From: Brevundimonas goettingensis
Lineage (GTDB): Bacteria; Pseudomonadota; Alphaproteobacteria; Caulobacterales; Caulobacteraceae
Direction: 5' to 3'
DNA: 64,000 nucleotides
Assembly: GCF_017487405.1 (NCBI RefSeq)
Contig: NZ_CP062222.1
Location: 3,519,001 to 3,583,000 of the forward strand
In this document: one piece after another, positions 52,307-60,871 of the stretch
How positions within the stretch are numbered: position 1 is the first letter of the stretch
How the letters are laid out: each line of letters opens with the position of its first letter
Translations under genes and position numbers: made by a program
The notes under the pieces: generated by a model
What the model was told of the DNA's origin: nothing
Seen by the model: the letters and a program-made list of their open reading frames with translations, nothing else
Database searches by the model: none

Positions 52307-52759
52307 GTGCCGCCGACCCAGCTCTTTTTCCTGATCTCGGTGGTGGTGATCCTGCCGATCGCCTGGCTGAAGGGCGGTCATGCCGAGCGGACGGTCGCCG
52401 TGGTCCTGCTGGTCAACTATCTGATCGCGCCCTTCCTGCAGCCGGCCCGGGTCGGAGAGCTGATGTTCGGCCTGGCTGTCGCCGACGCGGTTCTGCTGGG
52501 CGTGCTCGGCTGGCTGACGCTGAAATTCGATCGCTGGTGGCTGCTGCTGGCGACCGCGGCCCAGGGGTTGGTCGTCATGGCCTATCTGGCCGTCATGACC
52601 CGGCCCGAGGTCACTGCGCGCGAGAATATCGTGGCTCAGTGGGTGTTCGGCCTGTTCACCCTCTACGCCTTGCTGGGCGGAGTTCTGGAGCGCTGGCTGG
52701 CCGGGGAACGGCCGACGGCGCGGCCGCTCCTGCGCCATTCCGCTCGGCCGCAGCCTTGA
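52307..52759 (+). CDS. Four-helix integral membrane protein of unknown function
   Basis: A 150-residue protein with four hydrophobic segments (FFLISVVVILPIAWLKG, TVAVVLLVNYLIAPFL, LLLATAAQGLVVMAYLA, VFGLFTLYALLGGV). The start is GTG at 52307, 7 bases past the LuxR-type gene stop, so the two are likely co-transcribed. No family is recognised. It ends just before the metK operator. Confidence 0.75.
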   Translation: MPPTQLFFLISVVVILPIAWLKGGHAERTVAVVLLVNYLIAPFLQPARVGELMFGLAVADAVLLGVLGWLTLKFDRWWLLLATAAQGLVVMAYLAVMTRPEVTARENIVAQWVFGLFTLYALLGGVLERWLAGERPTARPLLRHSARPQP

Positions 52760-52783
52760 ACATATAAGCATATCTTTATATGT
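52760..52783. promoter_or_regulatory. Palindromic operator upstream of metK
   Basis: ACATATAA (52760-52767), 8-base spacer GCATATCT, TTATATGT (52776-52783). The two arms are perfectly complementary. It lies 46 bases before the metK start. The same kind of palindrome precedes adenosine kinase at 42053-42076. Confidence 0.7.
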
Positions 52784-52828
52784 CTGCGCCTAAATCGCTC
52801 CTCTTGGAGCGTCTTCGGAGCCAGACCC

Positions 52829-54022
52829 TTGTCCCGTTCTTCCTTTTTCTTCACCTCGGAAAGCGTTTCCGAGGGGCACCCCGACAAGGTCGCGGACCGG
52901 ATTTCCGACACTGTCGTCGATCTGTTCCTGTCCAGGGACCCCTATGCCCGCGTCGCCTGCGAGACCCTGACCACGACCAATCTGGTCGTCCTGGCCGGCG
53001 AGATCCGCGGCGAAGGCGTCATGAACACGTCCGGCGCCTGGGCTCCCGGCATCGAGGCCGAGATCGAGGCCGCCGTGCGCGCGGCGGTCAAGGACATCGG
53101 CTATGAGCAGTCCGGATTCCACTGGGAGAAGTTCGAGTTCATCAACCGTCTGCACGGCCAGTCGGCCGACATCGCGGTCGGCGTCGACGCCGCCGGCAAC
53201 AAGGACGAGGGTGCGGGCGACCAGGGCATCATGTTCGGCTATGCCTCGAACGAGACGCCCGAGCTGATGCCGGCGACCCTGCAGTACAGCCACAACATCC
53301 TGAAGAAGCTGGCCGAGGTCCGCCACGCCGGCGACAAGCGCCTTGAGCCCGACGCCAAGAGCCAGGTCACCATCCTGTACGAGGACGGCAAGCCGGTCCG
53401 CGCCACCTCGATCGTGCTCTCGACCCAGCACGCGCCGGGCCTGTCCTCGGCCGACGTCGCGGACATCGTCAAACCCTACATCCTCGAAGTGCTGCCCGAA
53501 GGCTTCACCGACGAGAACACCGTCTGGCACATCAACCCGACCGGTATCTTCGAGATCGGCGGGCCTGATGGCGACGCCGGCGTGACCGGCCGCAAGATCA
53601 TCGTCGACACCTACGGCGGCGCGGCGCCCCATGGCGGCGGCGCCTTCTCGGGCAAGGACCCGACCAAGGTCGACCGTTCCGCCGCCTATGCCTGTCGCTA
53701 CCTGGCCAAGAACGTGGTCGCCGCCGGTCTCGCCGACCGCTGCACTATCCAGATTTCCTACGCCATCGGCGTGGCCAAGCCGCAATCGATCCACGTCGAC
53801 CTGCACGGCACCGGCAAGATTCCGGAGGCGGTTCTTGAGGACAAGATCCTCGACTTCATCGGCGGCGCCACCCCGCGCGCCATCCGCGAGCACCTGGGCC
53901 TGAACAAGCCGATCTATGCCCGCACCACCGCCTATGGCCACTTCGGTCGCGAGCCGGACGCCGAGGGCGGCTTCAGCTGGGAAAAGACCGATCTGGTCGA
54001 CCAGCTCAAGGCTCTCGCCTGA
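52829..54022 (+). CDS. metK: S-adenosylmethionine synthetase
   Basis: A 397-residue enzyme making SAM from methionine and ATP. Motifs are [29 protein letters not shown] and [19 protein letters not shown], all in expected order; H17 and D19 of GHPDK are catalytic. The start is TTG at 52829 (MSRSSFFF), since no ATG fits. A small hairpin CGCTCC/GGAGCG (52796-52811) lies just upstream, and a 13-bp-stem terminator (54053-54086) follows. A palindromic operator upstream suggests SahR/SamR-like repression. Confidence 0.96.
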   Translation: MSRSSFFFTSESVSEGHPDKVADRISDTVVDLFLSRDPYARVACETLTTTNLVVLAGEIRGEGVMNTSGAWAPGIEAEIEAAVRAAVKDIGYEQSGFHWEKFEFINRLHGQSADIAVGVDAAGNKDEGAGDQGIMFGYASNETPELMPATLQYSHNILKKLAEVRHAGDKRLEPDAKSQVTILYEDGKPVRATSIVLSTQHAPGLSSADVADIVKPYILEVLPEGFTDENTVWHINPTGIFEIGGPDGDAGVTGRKIIVDTYGGAAPHGGGAFSGKDPTKVDRSAAYACRYLAKNVVAAGLADRCTIQISYAIGVAKPQSIHVDLHGTGKIPEAVLEDKILDFIGGATPRAIREHLGLNKPIYARTTAYGHFGREPDAEGGFSWEKTDLVDQLKALA

Positions 54023-54052
54023 TCGTAGCCTGATCCTTCGGGGTCCTGAACT

Positions 54053-54086
54053 CGCCGGTCGTTCCGAAAGGGGCGGCCGGCGTTTT
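54053..54086 (+). terminator. Intrinsic terminator of metK
   Basis: A continuous 13-bp stem, CGCCGGTCGTTCC paired with GGGGCGGCCGGCG (including three G-T pairs), a GAAA tetraloop, then TTTT. It begins 30 bases after the metK stop. Confidence 0.85.
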
Positions 54087-54135
54087 CGTTTGTGATGGCT
54101 TCTTTCTGTCGCCATCACCCGCTAGAGGGCCCGCC

Positions 54136-54855
54136 ATGCCTGCCTCCAAGACCCCTGACAGCCCCGCCGACACCAGCGCCCACCGTCCCATGCGGACCTT
54201 CGGGCGGATCAAGTCGCGCCCGATCAAGCCGCTGCAGGCGGCCCTGTTCGACACCCTGATGCCGTCCATTGCCGTGCCGGATCCCAAGGCCGGGCCGGTC
54301 GATCCGACTGCGATGATGCCGGACGCGAAGGCAGTCTGGCTGGAGATCGGTTTCGGCGGCGGCGAACATCTGGCGGCACAGGCGGCCGCGAACCCTGACG
54401 CCCTGATGATCGGCTGCGAACCCTTCCTGAACGGCGTCGCCTCCGCGCTCAGGCATATCGACGAAGGCGGGCTGAAGAACGTCCGGCTGCACGCCGACGA
54501 CGCCCGGGCGGTGGTCGAGGCCCTGCCTGACGCCTCGCTGGACCGGGTCATGATCCTGTTCCCCGACCCCTGGCACAAGGTGCGGCACAACAAGCGGCGA
54601 CTGGTCCAGGACGACTTCGTCACGGCCCTCGTGCGCGTGCTCAAGCCGGGTGGGCGTCTGCGCTTCGTTACCGACTGGAAGGACTATGCCGAATGGGCGC
54701 TGGAGCGGTTCCAGCGGAACCCCCATCTGGCCTGGCAGGCGAACGAGGCCGACGACTGGAAGGTCGCTCCGGCCGATCACGTCGTCACCCGCTACGAGGA
54801 AAAGAAGCTGGGCGATACGGCACCGCTGTTCCTTGAATTCGAGCGGACCGCCTAA
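54136..54855 (+). CDS. trmB: tRNA (guanine-N7-)-methyltransferase
   Basis: A 239-residue SAM enzyme forming m7G46 in tRNA. Motif I is VWLEIGFGGGEHLAAQA, and the family signature ILFPDPWHKVRHNKRRL contains the catalytic Asp and RNA-binding basic loop. The N-terminal 30 residues are basic, as usual. Own promoter region after the metK terminator. Confidence 0.95.
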   Translation: MPASKTPDSPADTSAHRPMRTFGRIKSRPIKPLQAALFDTLMPSIAVPDPKAGPVDPTAMMPDAKAVWLEIGFGGGEHLAAQAAANPDALMIGCEPFLNGVASALRHIDEGGLKNVRLHADDARAVVEALPDASLDRVMILFPDPWHKVRHNKRRLVQDDFVTALVRVLKPGGRLRFVTDWKDYAEWALERFQRNPHLAWQANEADDWKVAPADHVVTRYEEKKLGDTAPLFLEFERTA

Positions 54856-54903
54856 CAGATACCCGGCGTCCGAAAGCGGACAGGAAATCTCCGGGAAACT
54901 CTC

Positions 54904-55398
54904 ATGGCCTTCGGTCTTTACGACGCCTCCGCGCCGGTCTTCGTGCGCGCCCTGACCAATCTGTCGGCCCTCATGGACAAGGCCCTGTCCCAGGGCTTTG
55001 ACGAGGCGAAGCTGATCGAGGCGCGCCTGGCCCCCGACATGCGGCCCTTCTCCAGCCAGATTCAGCTGGCCTCGGACTCGGCCAAGGGCGCGGTCGCCCG
55101 GCTGAGCGGGACCGAGAATCCGTCGATGGCCGACACCGAGACAGGTTTCGCCGAGCTCAAGGGCCGGATCGACGCCACCGTCGCCTTCATCAAATCGGTC
55201 GACGCCTCCGCCTTCGACGGCGGCGAGGATCGTGACGTCGTCCTGAAGTTCCCGGGCGGCGAACAGCATTTCAAGGGCGGCGCCTATCTGACCGGCTTCG
55301 CCCTGCCGAACTTCTTCTTCCACGTGACCACGGCCTACGGGATCCTGCGCAACGCGGGCGTCGAGATCGGCAAGCGGGACTATCTGGGCACCGCCTGA
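54904..55398 (+). CDS. DUF1993 family protein
   Basis: A 164-residue helical protein matching DUF1993 (DinB-like four-helix fold): FVRALTNLSALMDKALSQG, DMRPFSSQIQLASDSAKGAV and GFALPNFFFHVTTAYGILRN. Such proteins may bind a metal; the function is unknown. The ATG at 54904 is preceded by a weak ribosome site. Next gene is the chemotaxis receptor. Confidence 0.88.
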   Translation: MAFGLYDASAPVFVRALTNLSALMDKALSQGFDEAKLIEARLAPDMRPFSSQIQLASDSAKGAVARLSGTENPSMADTETGFAELKGRIDATVAFIKSVDASAFDGGEDRDVVLKFPGGEQHFKGGAYLTGFALPNFFFHVTTAYGILRNAGVEIGKRDYLGTA

Positions 55399-55433
55399 TC
55401 GACCGGCGTCGGAATGTCGCACCCCATGGGCGT

Positions 55434-55448
55434 GTAACCGCCCATTAA
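55434..55448. promoter_or_regulatory. CtrA-like box upstream of the chemotaxis receptor gene
   Basis: GTAA-N7-TTAA matches the CtrA consensus TTAA-N7-TTAA at 7 of 8 fixed bases. It lies about 90 bases before the receptor ATG at 55536. In Caulobacterales CtrA controls many flagellar and chemotaxis genes, so the placement is sensible. Confidence 0.45.
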
Positions 55449-55535
55449 CCGTGAATCGGCTGGTTTGGCCGAACGTCGTGTTTTCGAATGCGACGGGCGC
55501 CGATCGCGCGCCTGCTGTTTCGGGGAGGGGAACCC

Positions 55536-57507
55536 ATGGGGCTGTCGAAGATCAGGATTGGAACGCGTCTTTGGATCGGCTTCGCCGCGGTCCTTTCGCT
55601 CTCGGTGGTGGTCGGTGCGATCGCCATCAATGAGGTGAACGCGATCAGCCGCAACCTGGCCACCGTCAATGAGGTCAACGGCGTCAAGCAGCGCTATGCG
55701 ATCAATTTCCGCGGCAGCGTCCATGACCGGGCGATCAGTCTGCGCGACGTCACCCTGGCCGAGAGCGAGGAAGAGGTTCAGGCGGCGATCCAGAGCATCG
55801 GAACCCTGGCCGCGAAATACGCCGATTCCGCCGGCCCCATGGACGAGATGATGGCGCGTCCGGATGTGACCCCGGACGAGGCCGCCATTCTGGAAAGCAT
55901 CAAGGATACCGAAAAGCGGACTCTGCCGGTGGTCGAACAGGTCGTCGCCCTCCAGACCGCCGGCGACCGGGAAGGCGCGCGCCGGCTGCTGATGACCGAG
56001 GCGCGGCCGCTGTTCATCGAATGGCTGGCGCGGATCAACCAGTTCATCGACCTGCAGGAGGCGCGCAACAAGGAGATCGGGGCCGAGACCAGTGAGGCGG
56101 CCTCGCGGTTCGTCTGGCTGATCCTCGCCTGTTGCGTTGGCGGTCTGGCCGTCGGGGCCGCGGTCGCCGTCTGGGCCACCCGCTCGATCGCGCCTCTGCG
56201 CCCCCTGACCGCGGTCATGCAGGCCATGGCCGGAGGCGACTATGGGCGCACCATCGTCGGTCGCGACCGCGCGGACGAAGTCGGCGACATCGCCGGGGCG
56301 CTCGAGGTCCTTCGCGAGAGCGGGCTCGAGACCCAGAGGCTCCGCGCCGAGGCGGCGCGCTTCCAGGAGGATCTGGACCGCCGACTGAGCGCCAAGGAGG
56401 CCGAGTTCGATCTCGCGGCGCGTGACAGCGTCCAGGCCATGGACGCCGTCGGCAAGGCCCTGGAACGCCTCGCCCGCGGCGAGCTGGATTGCCGGCTGGA
56501 GGACGACATCGCCTCCGGCTTCGCCAAGCTGAAGACCGACTTCAACTCCGCCGTCGCCCCGCTGGAAGAGGCGATCGCCGTCGTCGGCTCCAATGTCGCG
56601 GCCATTCGTTCGGGCTCGGCCGAGATCAGCCAGGCCTCGGAGGACCTGTCGCGCCGCACCGAACAGCAGGCCGCCAGTCTGGAAGAGACCGCCGCCGCGC
56701 TCGACGAGATCACAGCCACCGTCAACCGCACTGCGTCGGGCGCGCGCCAGGCCTCAGAGGTTGTCCAGTCGGCCCGCGGCGAGGCCGAGACCTCGGGCCG
56801 GGTCGTGCGCGACGCCGTGGCGGCCATGAGCGAGATCGAGGCCTCGTCGGCCCAGATCGAGGACATCATCGGCGTGATCGACGAGATCGCCTTCCAGACC
56901 AACCTCCTGGCCCTGAACGCGGGCGTCGAGGCGGCGCGCGCCGGCGACGCGGGTCGCGGTTTCGCGGTCGTAGCCTCCGAGGTGCGGGCCCTGGCCCAGC
57001 GGTCCGCCGAGGCCGCCAAGGAGATCAAGACCCTGGATCTCCACCTCGGGCCAGCAGGTCGCCCAGGGCGTAAACCTGGTCGGCCAGACGGGCGAGGCCC
57101 TGCAACGCATCGTCGGCCGGGTCGCCGAGATCGACGGTCTGGTATCCGAAATCGCCGCCTCCGCCCAGGAACAGGCCACCGGCCTTCATGAGGTCAATAC
57201 CGCCGTCAACCAGATGGACCAGGTGACCCAGCAAAACGCGGCGATGGTCGAGCAAGCGACCGCGGCCTGCGACGCCCTGACCCAGGACGCCGGCCGTCTG
57301 GCCGAGTCGGTCGCCCGCTTCCGCACGCGCAGCGCCCCCGCTCCGGTCGCCGATGTCCGGGCCGCCAGGCGCCCCATGCCGTCCGTGACGCCGCCGGCGC
57401 GACCGCCCGTCCATCAGCCTGTGACGGCCCTCAAAACGCTCGGCCAGGGCGGGGCCGCTCCGCGTCCGGACCCTGTCGCCGCCGCCGACGGCTGGGAAGA
57501 GTTCTGA
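55536..57507 (+). pseudogene. Methyl-accepting chemotaxis protein gene with a one-base frameshift
   Basis: The ATG at 55536 follows GGGGAGGGG. Two membrane helices (about residues 11-31 and 191-214) flank a ~160-residue periplasmic helical sensor, followed by a HAMP and coiled-coil region and the signalling domain ([40 protein letters not shown]). At AAKEIKTL the frame breaks: an extra G at 57035-57036 shifts the reading, and the correct continuation ([20 protein letters not shown] ... [18 protein letters not shown]) is found in the next frame to the stop at 57507. As sequenced, the product would end at 57191 with a garbled tail and no C-terminal signalling helix. Confidence 0.85.
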
Positions 57508-57544
57508 CATCCGGAGCGGGATTCGTTTGAGGCGAAGGCGGGGG

Positions 57545-57573
57545 CTGACAAGGCCTCCGCTTTGGCCTATACG
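57545..57573 (+). promoter_or_regulatory. Sigma70-like promoter of the rimP-nusA-infB operon
   Basis: -35 CTGACA, 17-base spacer, -10 TATACG, matching the consensus at 5 and 4 of 6 positions. Transcription would start near 57580, upstream of the terminator hairpin and rimP. Confidence 0.5.
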
Positions 57574-57619
57574 GCCTCCCACATCGTTAGACATCGGCGT
57601 CCGACGGCGCCGTTTCAAA

Positions 57620-57649
57620 GCGGCGGCCCGGAAGGCCAGCCGCTTTTTT
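57620..57649 (+). terminator. Terminator/attenuator hairpin in the rimP leader
   Basis: Stem GCGGC-GGCC paired with GGCC-A-GCCGC (one bulged A), loop CGGAA, followed by six T. It ends 6 bases before the likely rimP start and lies downstream of the sigma70-like promoter, so readthrough would be required for operon expression. It could instead be the terminator of the chemotaxis receptor gene. Confidence 0.75.
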
Positions 57650-57655
57650 ATTGAG

Positions 57656-58291
57656 TTGATCCCCGCCTTGCGCGCCAAGACCGTCCAGGACCGCCAGCTT
57701 CTCGAACTGATCGACCCCATCGCGGAGTCGCTCGGCCTCGAGGTCGTGCGCGTGCGTCTGATGGGCGGCACCCTGCGCCAGCGACTGCAGATCATGGCCG
57801 AACGCCCGACCGACCACGACATCTCGGTCGAGGAATGCGCCCGCCTCAGCCGTGCGGTCTCGGAGGTGTTCGACGCCGCCGACCCCATCGCCGGAGAATA
57901 TCTGCTGGAAGTCTCCTCGCCCGGCATCGACCGCCCCCTGACCCGTCCGATCGACTTCGAACTGTTCGAGGGTTTCGAGGCGCGCCTCGAGGCCGACCGG
58001 ATGGTCGAGGGCCGCAAACGCTTCAAGGGCGTTCTGGCCGGTCTGGACAAGGACGACGACGGCGCCGACATGGTGGCCATCGACCTGGACGGCGAGGACG
58101 ACACCGCCCTGATCCCCTTCGACTGGGTGGTCGACGCCAAGCTGGTCATGAACGACGATCTGATCAAACGCGGCGCGGCGCTTCGTGCGGCCCGCGGCGA
58201 ACCCGAAGACGACGAGCTGCCCCCTCTTTCCGAGGAAGAACGGGCGGCTCCCGAAGACACCAACAAGACCCTTCCCGAGGACAAAGCCTGA
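57656..58291 (+). CDS. rimP: Ribosome maturation factor RimP
   Basis: A 211-residue protein needed for 30S subunit maturation. [52 protein letters not shown] and [17 protein letters not shown] are family blocks. The start is uncertain: TTG at 57656 gives [15 protein letters not shown] at 57668 gives MRAKTVQD; both fit. The C-terminus has an acidic extension. Its stop overlaps the nusA ATG (TGATG). Confidence 0.92.
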   Translation: MIPALRAKTVQDRQLLELIDPIAESLGLEVVRVRLMGGTLRQRLQIMAERPTDHDISVEECARLSRAVSEVFDAADPIAGEYLLEVSSPGIDRPLTRPIDFELFEGFEARLEADRMVEGRKRFKGVLAGLDKDDDGADMVAIDLDGEDDTALIPFDWVVDAKLVMNDDLIKRGAALRAARGEPEDDELPPLSEEERAAPEDTNKTLPEDKA

Positions 58292-60039
58292 TGGCCGCCA
58301 CCGGTATTTCCGCCAACCGTCTCGAACTGCTCCAGATCGCCAATGCGGTCGCCCAGGAGAAGAACATCGATCGCGAGATCGTCATCGAGGCTCTGGAAGA
58401 AGCGATCCAGAAGGGCGCCAAGTCGCGCTACGGCGCCCATCACGACATCCGCGCCAAGATCGACCCGAAGACAGGCGAGCTGAGCCTGACCCGTCACGTC
58501 ACCATCGTCGAGGACGACTGGATGCCGGAAGACGAGCTGGAAGAATTCAACGACAGCGCCATGGTCCGCCTGCGCGACGCCTCCAAGCGCGATCCGGAAG
58601 CTGAAGTCGGCAAGGAATATGTCGAGGTTCTGCCGCCGTTCGAGTTCGGCCGCGTCCAGACCCAGATGGCCCGTCAGGTCATCACCGGAAAGGTCCGCGA
58701 GGCCGAGCGCGCCAACCAGTACGAGGAGTTCAAGGACCGCGTCGGGGAGATCGTCAACGGCACCGTCAAGCGCGTCGAATACGGCAACACCATCGTCGAC
58801 CTGGGCCGTGGCGAAGGCATCATGCGCCGCGACCAGTCGATCCCGCGCGAGGTGTTCAACATCGGCGACCGGATCCGCACCTACATCTATGACGTCCGTC
58901 CCGAGGCCAAGGGCCCGCAGATCATGCTGAGCCGCGCCCACCCGGGCTTCATGGCCAAGCTGTTCGCCCAGGAAGTGCCGGAAGTGTACGACGGCGTCAT
59001 CGAGATCCGCGCCGCCGCCCGCGACTCGGGTTCGCGCGCCAAGATGGCCGTGCTCTCGAACGACAGCTCCATCGACCCCGTCGGCGCCTGCGTCGGCATG
59101 CGCGGCTCGCGCGTTCAGGCGGTCGTCGCCGAACTGCAGGGCGAGAAGATCGACATCATCCAGTGGAACGCCGACGAGCCGACCTTCATCGTCAACGCCC
59201 TGGCCCCGGCTGAAGTCTCCAAGGTCGTGCTGGACGAAGAGGCCGACCGCGTCGAGGTGGTCGTGCCCGACGAGCAGCTGTCGCTGGCCATCGGCCGCCG
59301 TGGTCAGAACGTGCGTCTGGCCTCCCAGCTGACCGGCTGGCAGATCGACATCATCACCGAGAGCCAGGACAGCGAGCGTCGCCAGCGCGAGTTCGCCGAG
59401 CGCACCAGCCTGTTCCAGGAAGCCCTGGACGTCGACGAGGTCATCGCCCAGCTGCTGGTCACCGAAGGCTTCGCCACCATCGAGGACCTGGCCTTCGTGG
59501 AATCCTACGAAGTCGCCGAGATCGAGGGCTTCGACGAGGACACGGCCGAGGAACTTCAGGCCCGCGCCCGTGACTTCCTGGAACGTCAGGCCGCCGCCCT
59601 CGACGCCAAGCGCATCGAGCTGGGCGTGCTGGACGAAGTCCTGGCCGTGCCGGGCGTCACCGGCGCCATCGCCGTCGCCCTGGGCGAAGGCGGGGTCAAG
59701 ACCGTCGAGGACCTGGCCGACCTGGCCACGGACGAAATTCGCGGCGGCTATGAGATGAAGAACGGCGAGCGCACCAAGGTCGCCGGCGTCCTGGAAAGCT
59801 TCAACCTGTCGCAGGAAGAGGCCGAGCTGCTGATCCTCCAGGCCCGCGTGGCCGCCGGCTGGATCGACGCCTCGGAACTGCCGCAGCCCGAGCCGGAATA
59901 CGAGGAAGAATACGCCGAGGGCGAATACGACCCCGAAGCCGTCTTCGCGCCTCAGTCCGAGGGCCTCGAAGAGGCTTCGCTCGAGAACGGCGACGCGGAG
60001 GTCTTCGCCGAAGACCTCGAATCTTCCCGCGACGCGTGA
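58291..60039 (+). CDS. nusA: Transcription termination/antitermination factor NusA
   Basis: A 582-residue RNA polymerase-binding factor. The N-terminal domain (NRLELLQIANAVAQEKNIDR) is followed by the S1 domain (about 135-200; EIVNGTVKRVEYGNTIVDLG), two KH domains (VGACVGMRGSRVQAVVAELQ, IGRRGQNVRLASQLTG) and C-terminal helix-hairpin-helix repeats, then a long acidic tail (EYEEEYAEGEYDPE). In E. coli it also regulates its own operon. Translationally coupled to rimP. Confidence 0.96.
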   Translation: MAATGISANRLELLQIANAVAQEKNIDREIVIEALEEAIQKGAKSRYGAHHDIRAKIDPKTGELSLTRHVTIVEDDWMPEDELEEFNDSAMVRLRDASKRDPEAEVGKEYVEVLPPFEFGRVQTQMARQVITGKVREAERANQYEEFKDRVGEIVNGTVKRVEYGNTIVDLGRGEGIMRRDQSIPREVFNIGDRIRTYIYDVRPEAKGPQIMLSRAHPGFMAKLFAQEVPEVYDGVIEIRAAARDSGSRAKMAVLSNDSSIDPVGACVGMRGSRVQAVVAELQGEKIDIIQWNADEPTFIVNALAPAEVSKVVLDEEADRVEVVVPDEQLSLAIGRRGQNVRLASQLTGWQIDIITESQDSERRQREFAERTSLFQEALDVDEVIAQLLVTEGFATIEDLAFVESYEVAEIEGFDEDTAEELQARARDFLERQAAALDAKRIELGVLDEVLAVPGVTGAIAVALGEGGVKTVEDLADLATDEIRGGYEMKNGERTKVAGVLESFNLSQEEAELLILQARVAAGWIDASELPQPEPEYEEEYAEGEYDPEAVFAPQSEGLEEASLENGDAEVFAEDLESSRDA

Positions 60040-60057
60040 TGGGACGCGGGGCCGAAC

Positions 60058-60735
60058 ATGAGCTTGCGGGACGCAACGACGGATAGGGAGCGCCGGGACC
60101 TCGTCACACACGAGGTCATGGATGAATCTCGTCTGATCCGTTTCGTCGCCGGGCCTGACGGCTCCGTCTTCCCCGACCTGGGCAGGAAACTGCCCGGGCG
60201 CGGCCTGTGGGTCGCCGCCGACCGGGCCTCGGTCGAGCAGGCGGCGAAGAAGAACCTGTTCTCGCGGGCCGCGAAAACTAAGCTGAACGCCCCGGCCGAC
60301 CTGGCCGATACGGTCGAAAACCTGCTGGTTCGGCGCTGTCTGGACCAGCTGGGTCTTGCCCGGCGCGAAGGCGTGCTTATCTCCGGCTTCGAAAAGTCGG
60401 CCGCGAGCATCCGCGCCGGCAAGGCCGCGTGGGTCATCGAGGCGTCCGACGGCGCCTCTGACGGGCGCGGCAAAATCCTCGCCCTGGCGCGACACCAGAT
60501 CACAAAGGTCTGCGGCGCCTTCAGTGCGGACGATTTGAGTTTGGCCCTGGGGCTGGAAAATGCGATACACGCCGTCCTGCTGCTGGGCGGGCGCGCTGAT
60601 CGCTGGACCACCGAGGTCGAACGACTGGCGGGATTTCGATCGCTTCGCCCTGCGGCGTGGGACCTGGACTACAGGTCTGACGCCGCGGACGGGTCGGACG
60701 AGGACCTGAAGGACGAGCCTGAAGGGGCGGATTAA
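60058..60735 (+). CDS. YlxR (DUF448) RNA-binding domain protein
   Basis: A 225-residue protein typical of the alphaproteobacterial nusA-infB gap. Residues 25-65 are YlxR (LIRFVAGPDGSVFPDLGRKL, PGRGLWVAADRASVEQAAKK), and the part from about 90 is an L7Ae-like domain (RRCLDQLGLARREG). The usual CxxC-type or Cys-containing start of YlxR (normally around RxCxVT) is replaced by RRDLVTHE. It ends with an acidic tail. It probably binds RNA. Confidence 0.88.
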   Translation: MSLRDATTDRERRDLVTHEVMDESRLIRFVAGPDGSVFPDLGRKLPGRGLWVAADRASVEQAAKKNLFSRAAKTKLNAPADLADTVENLLVRRCLDQLGLARREGVLISGFEKSAASIRAGKAAWVIEASDGASDGRGKILALARHQITKVCGAFSADDLSLALGLENAIHAVLLLGGRADRWTTEVERLAGFRSLRPAAWDLDYRSDAADGSDEDLKDEPEGAD

Positions 60736-60871
60736 CGGGCGGGGTTTGGCGTTTTCGTAACGCCGGACTGCGCACGGCTATTCGCGTTTCCAGACTCTAG
60801 CCCCGGACTTTGGGGCGACGTGACGATTTCAAGATCAGGCGGACTTCCCCGCCACGAGTAAAAGCGACCGG

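Noticed and set aside
52760..52828. Possible SAM riboswitch in the metK leader
   Set aside because: The leader is under 50 bases after the operator and shows only one small hairpin (52796-52811); no known SAM riboswitch fold fits.
57025..60570. 1181-codon open frame on the minus strand opposite rimP, nusA and ylxR
   Set aside because: It is the antisense shadow of strongly supported genes; high G+C leaves few stops. The translation is Asp/Gly/Leu/Val repetitive and matches no protein.
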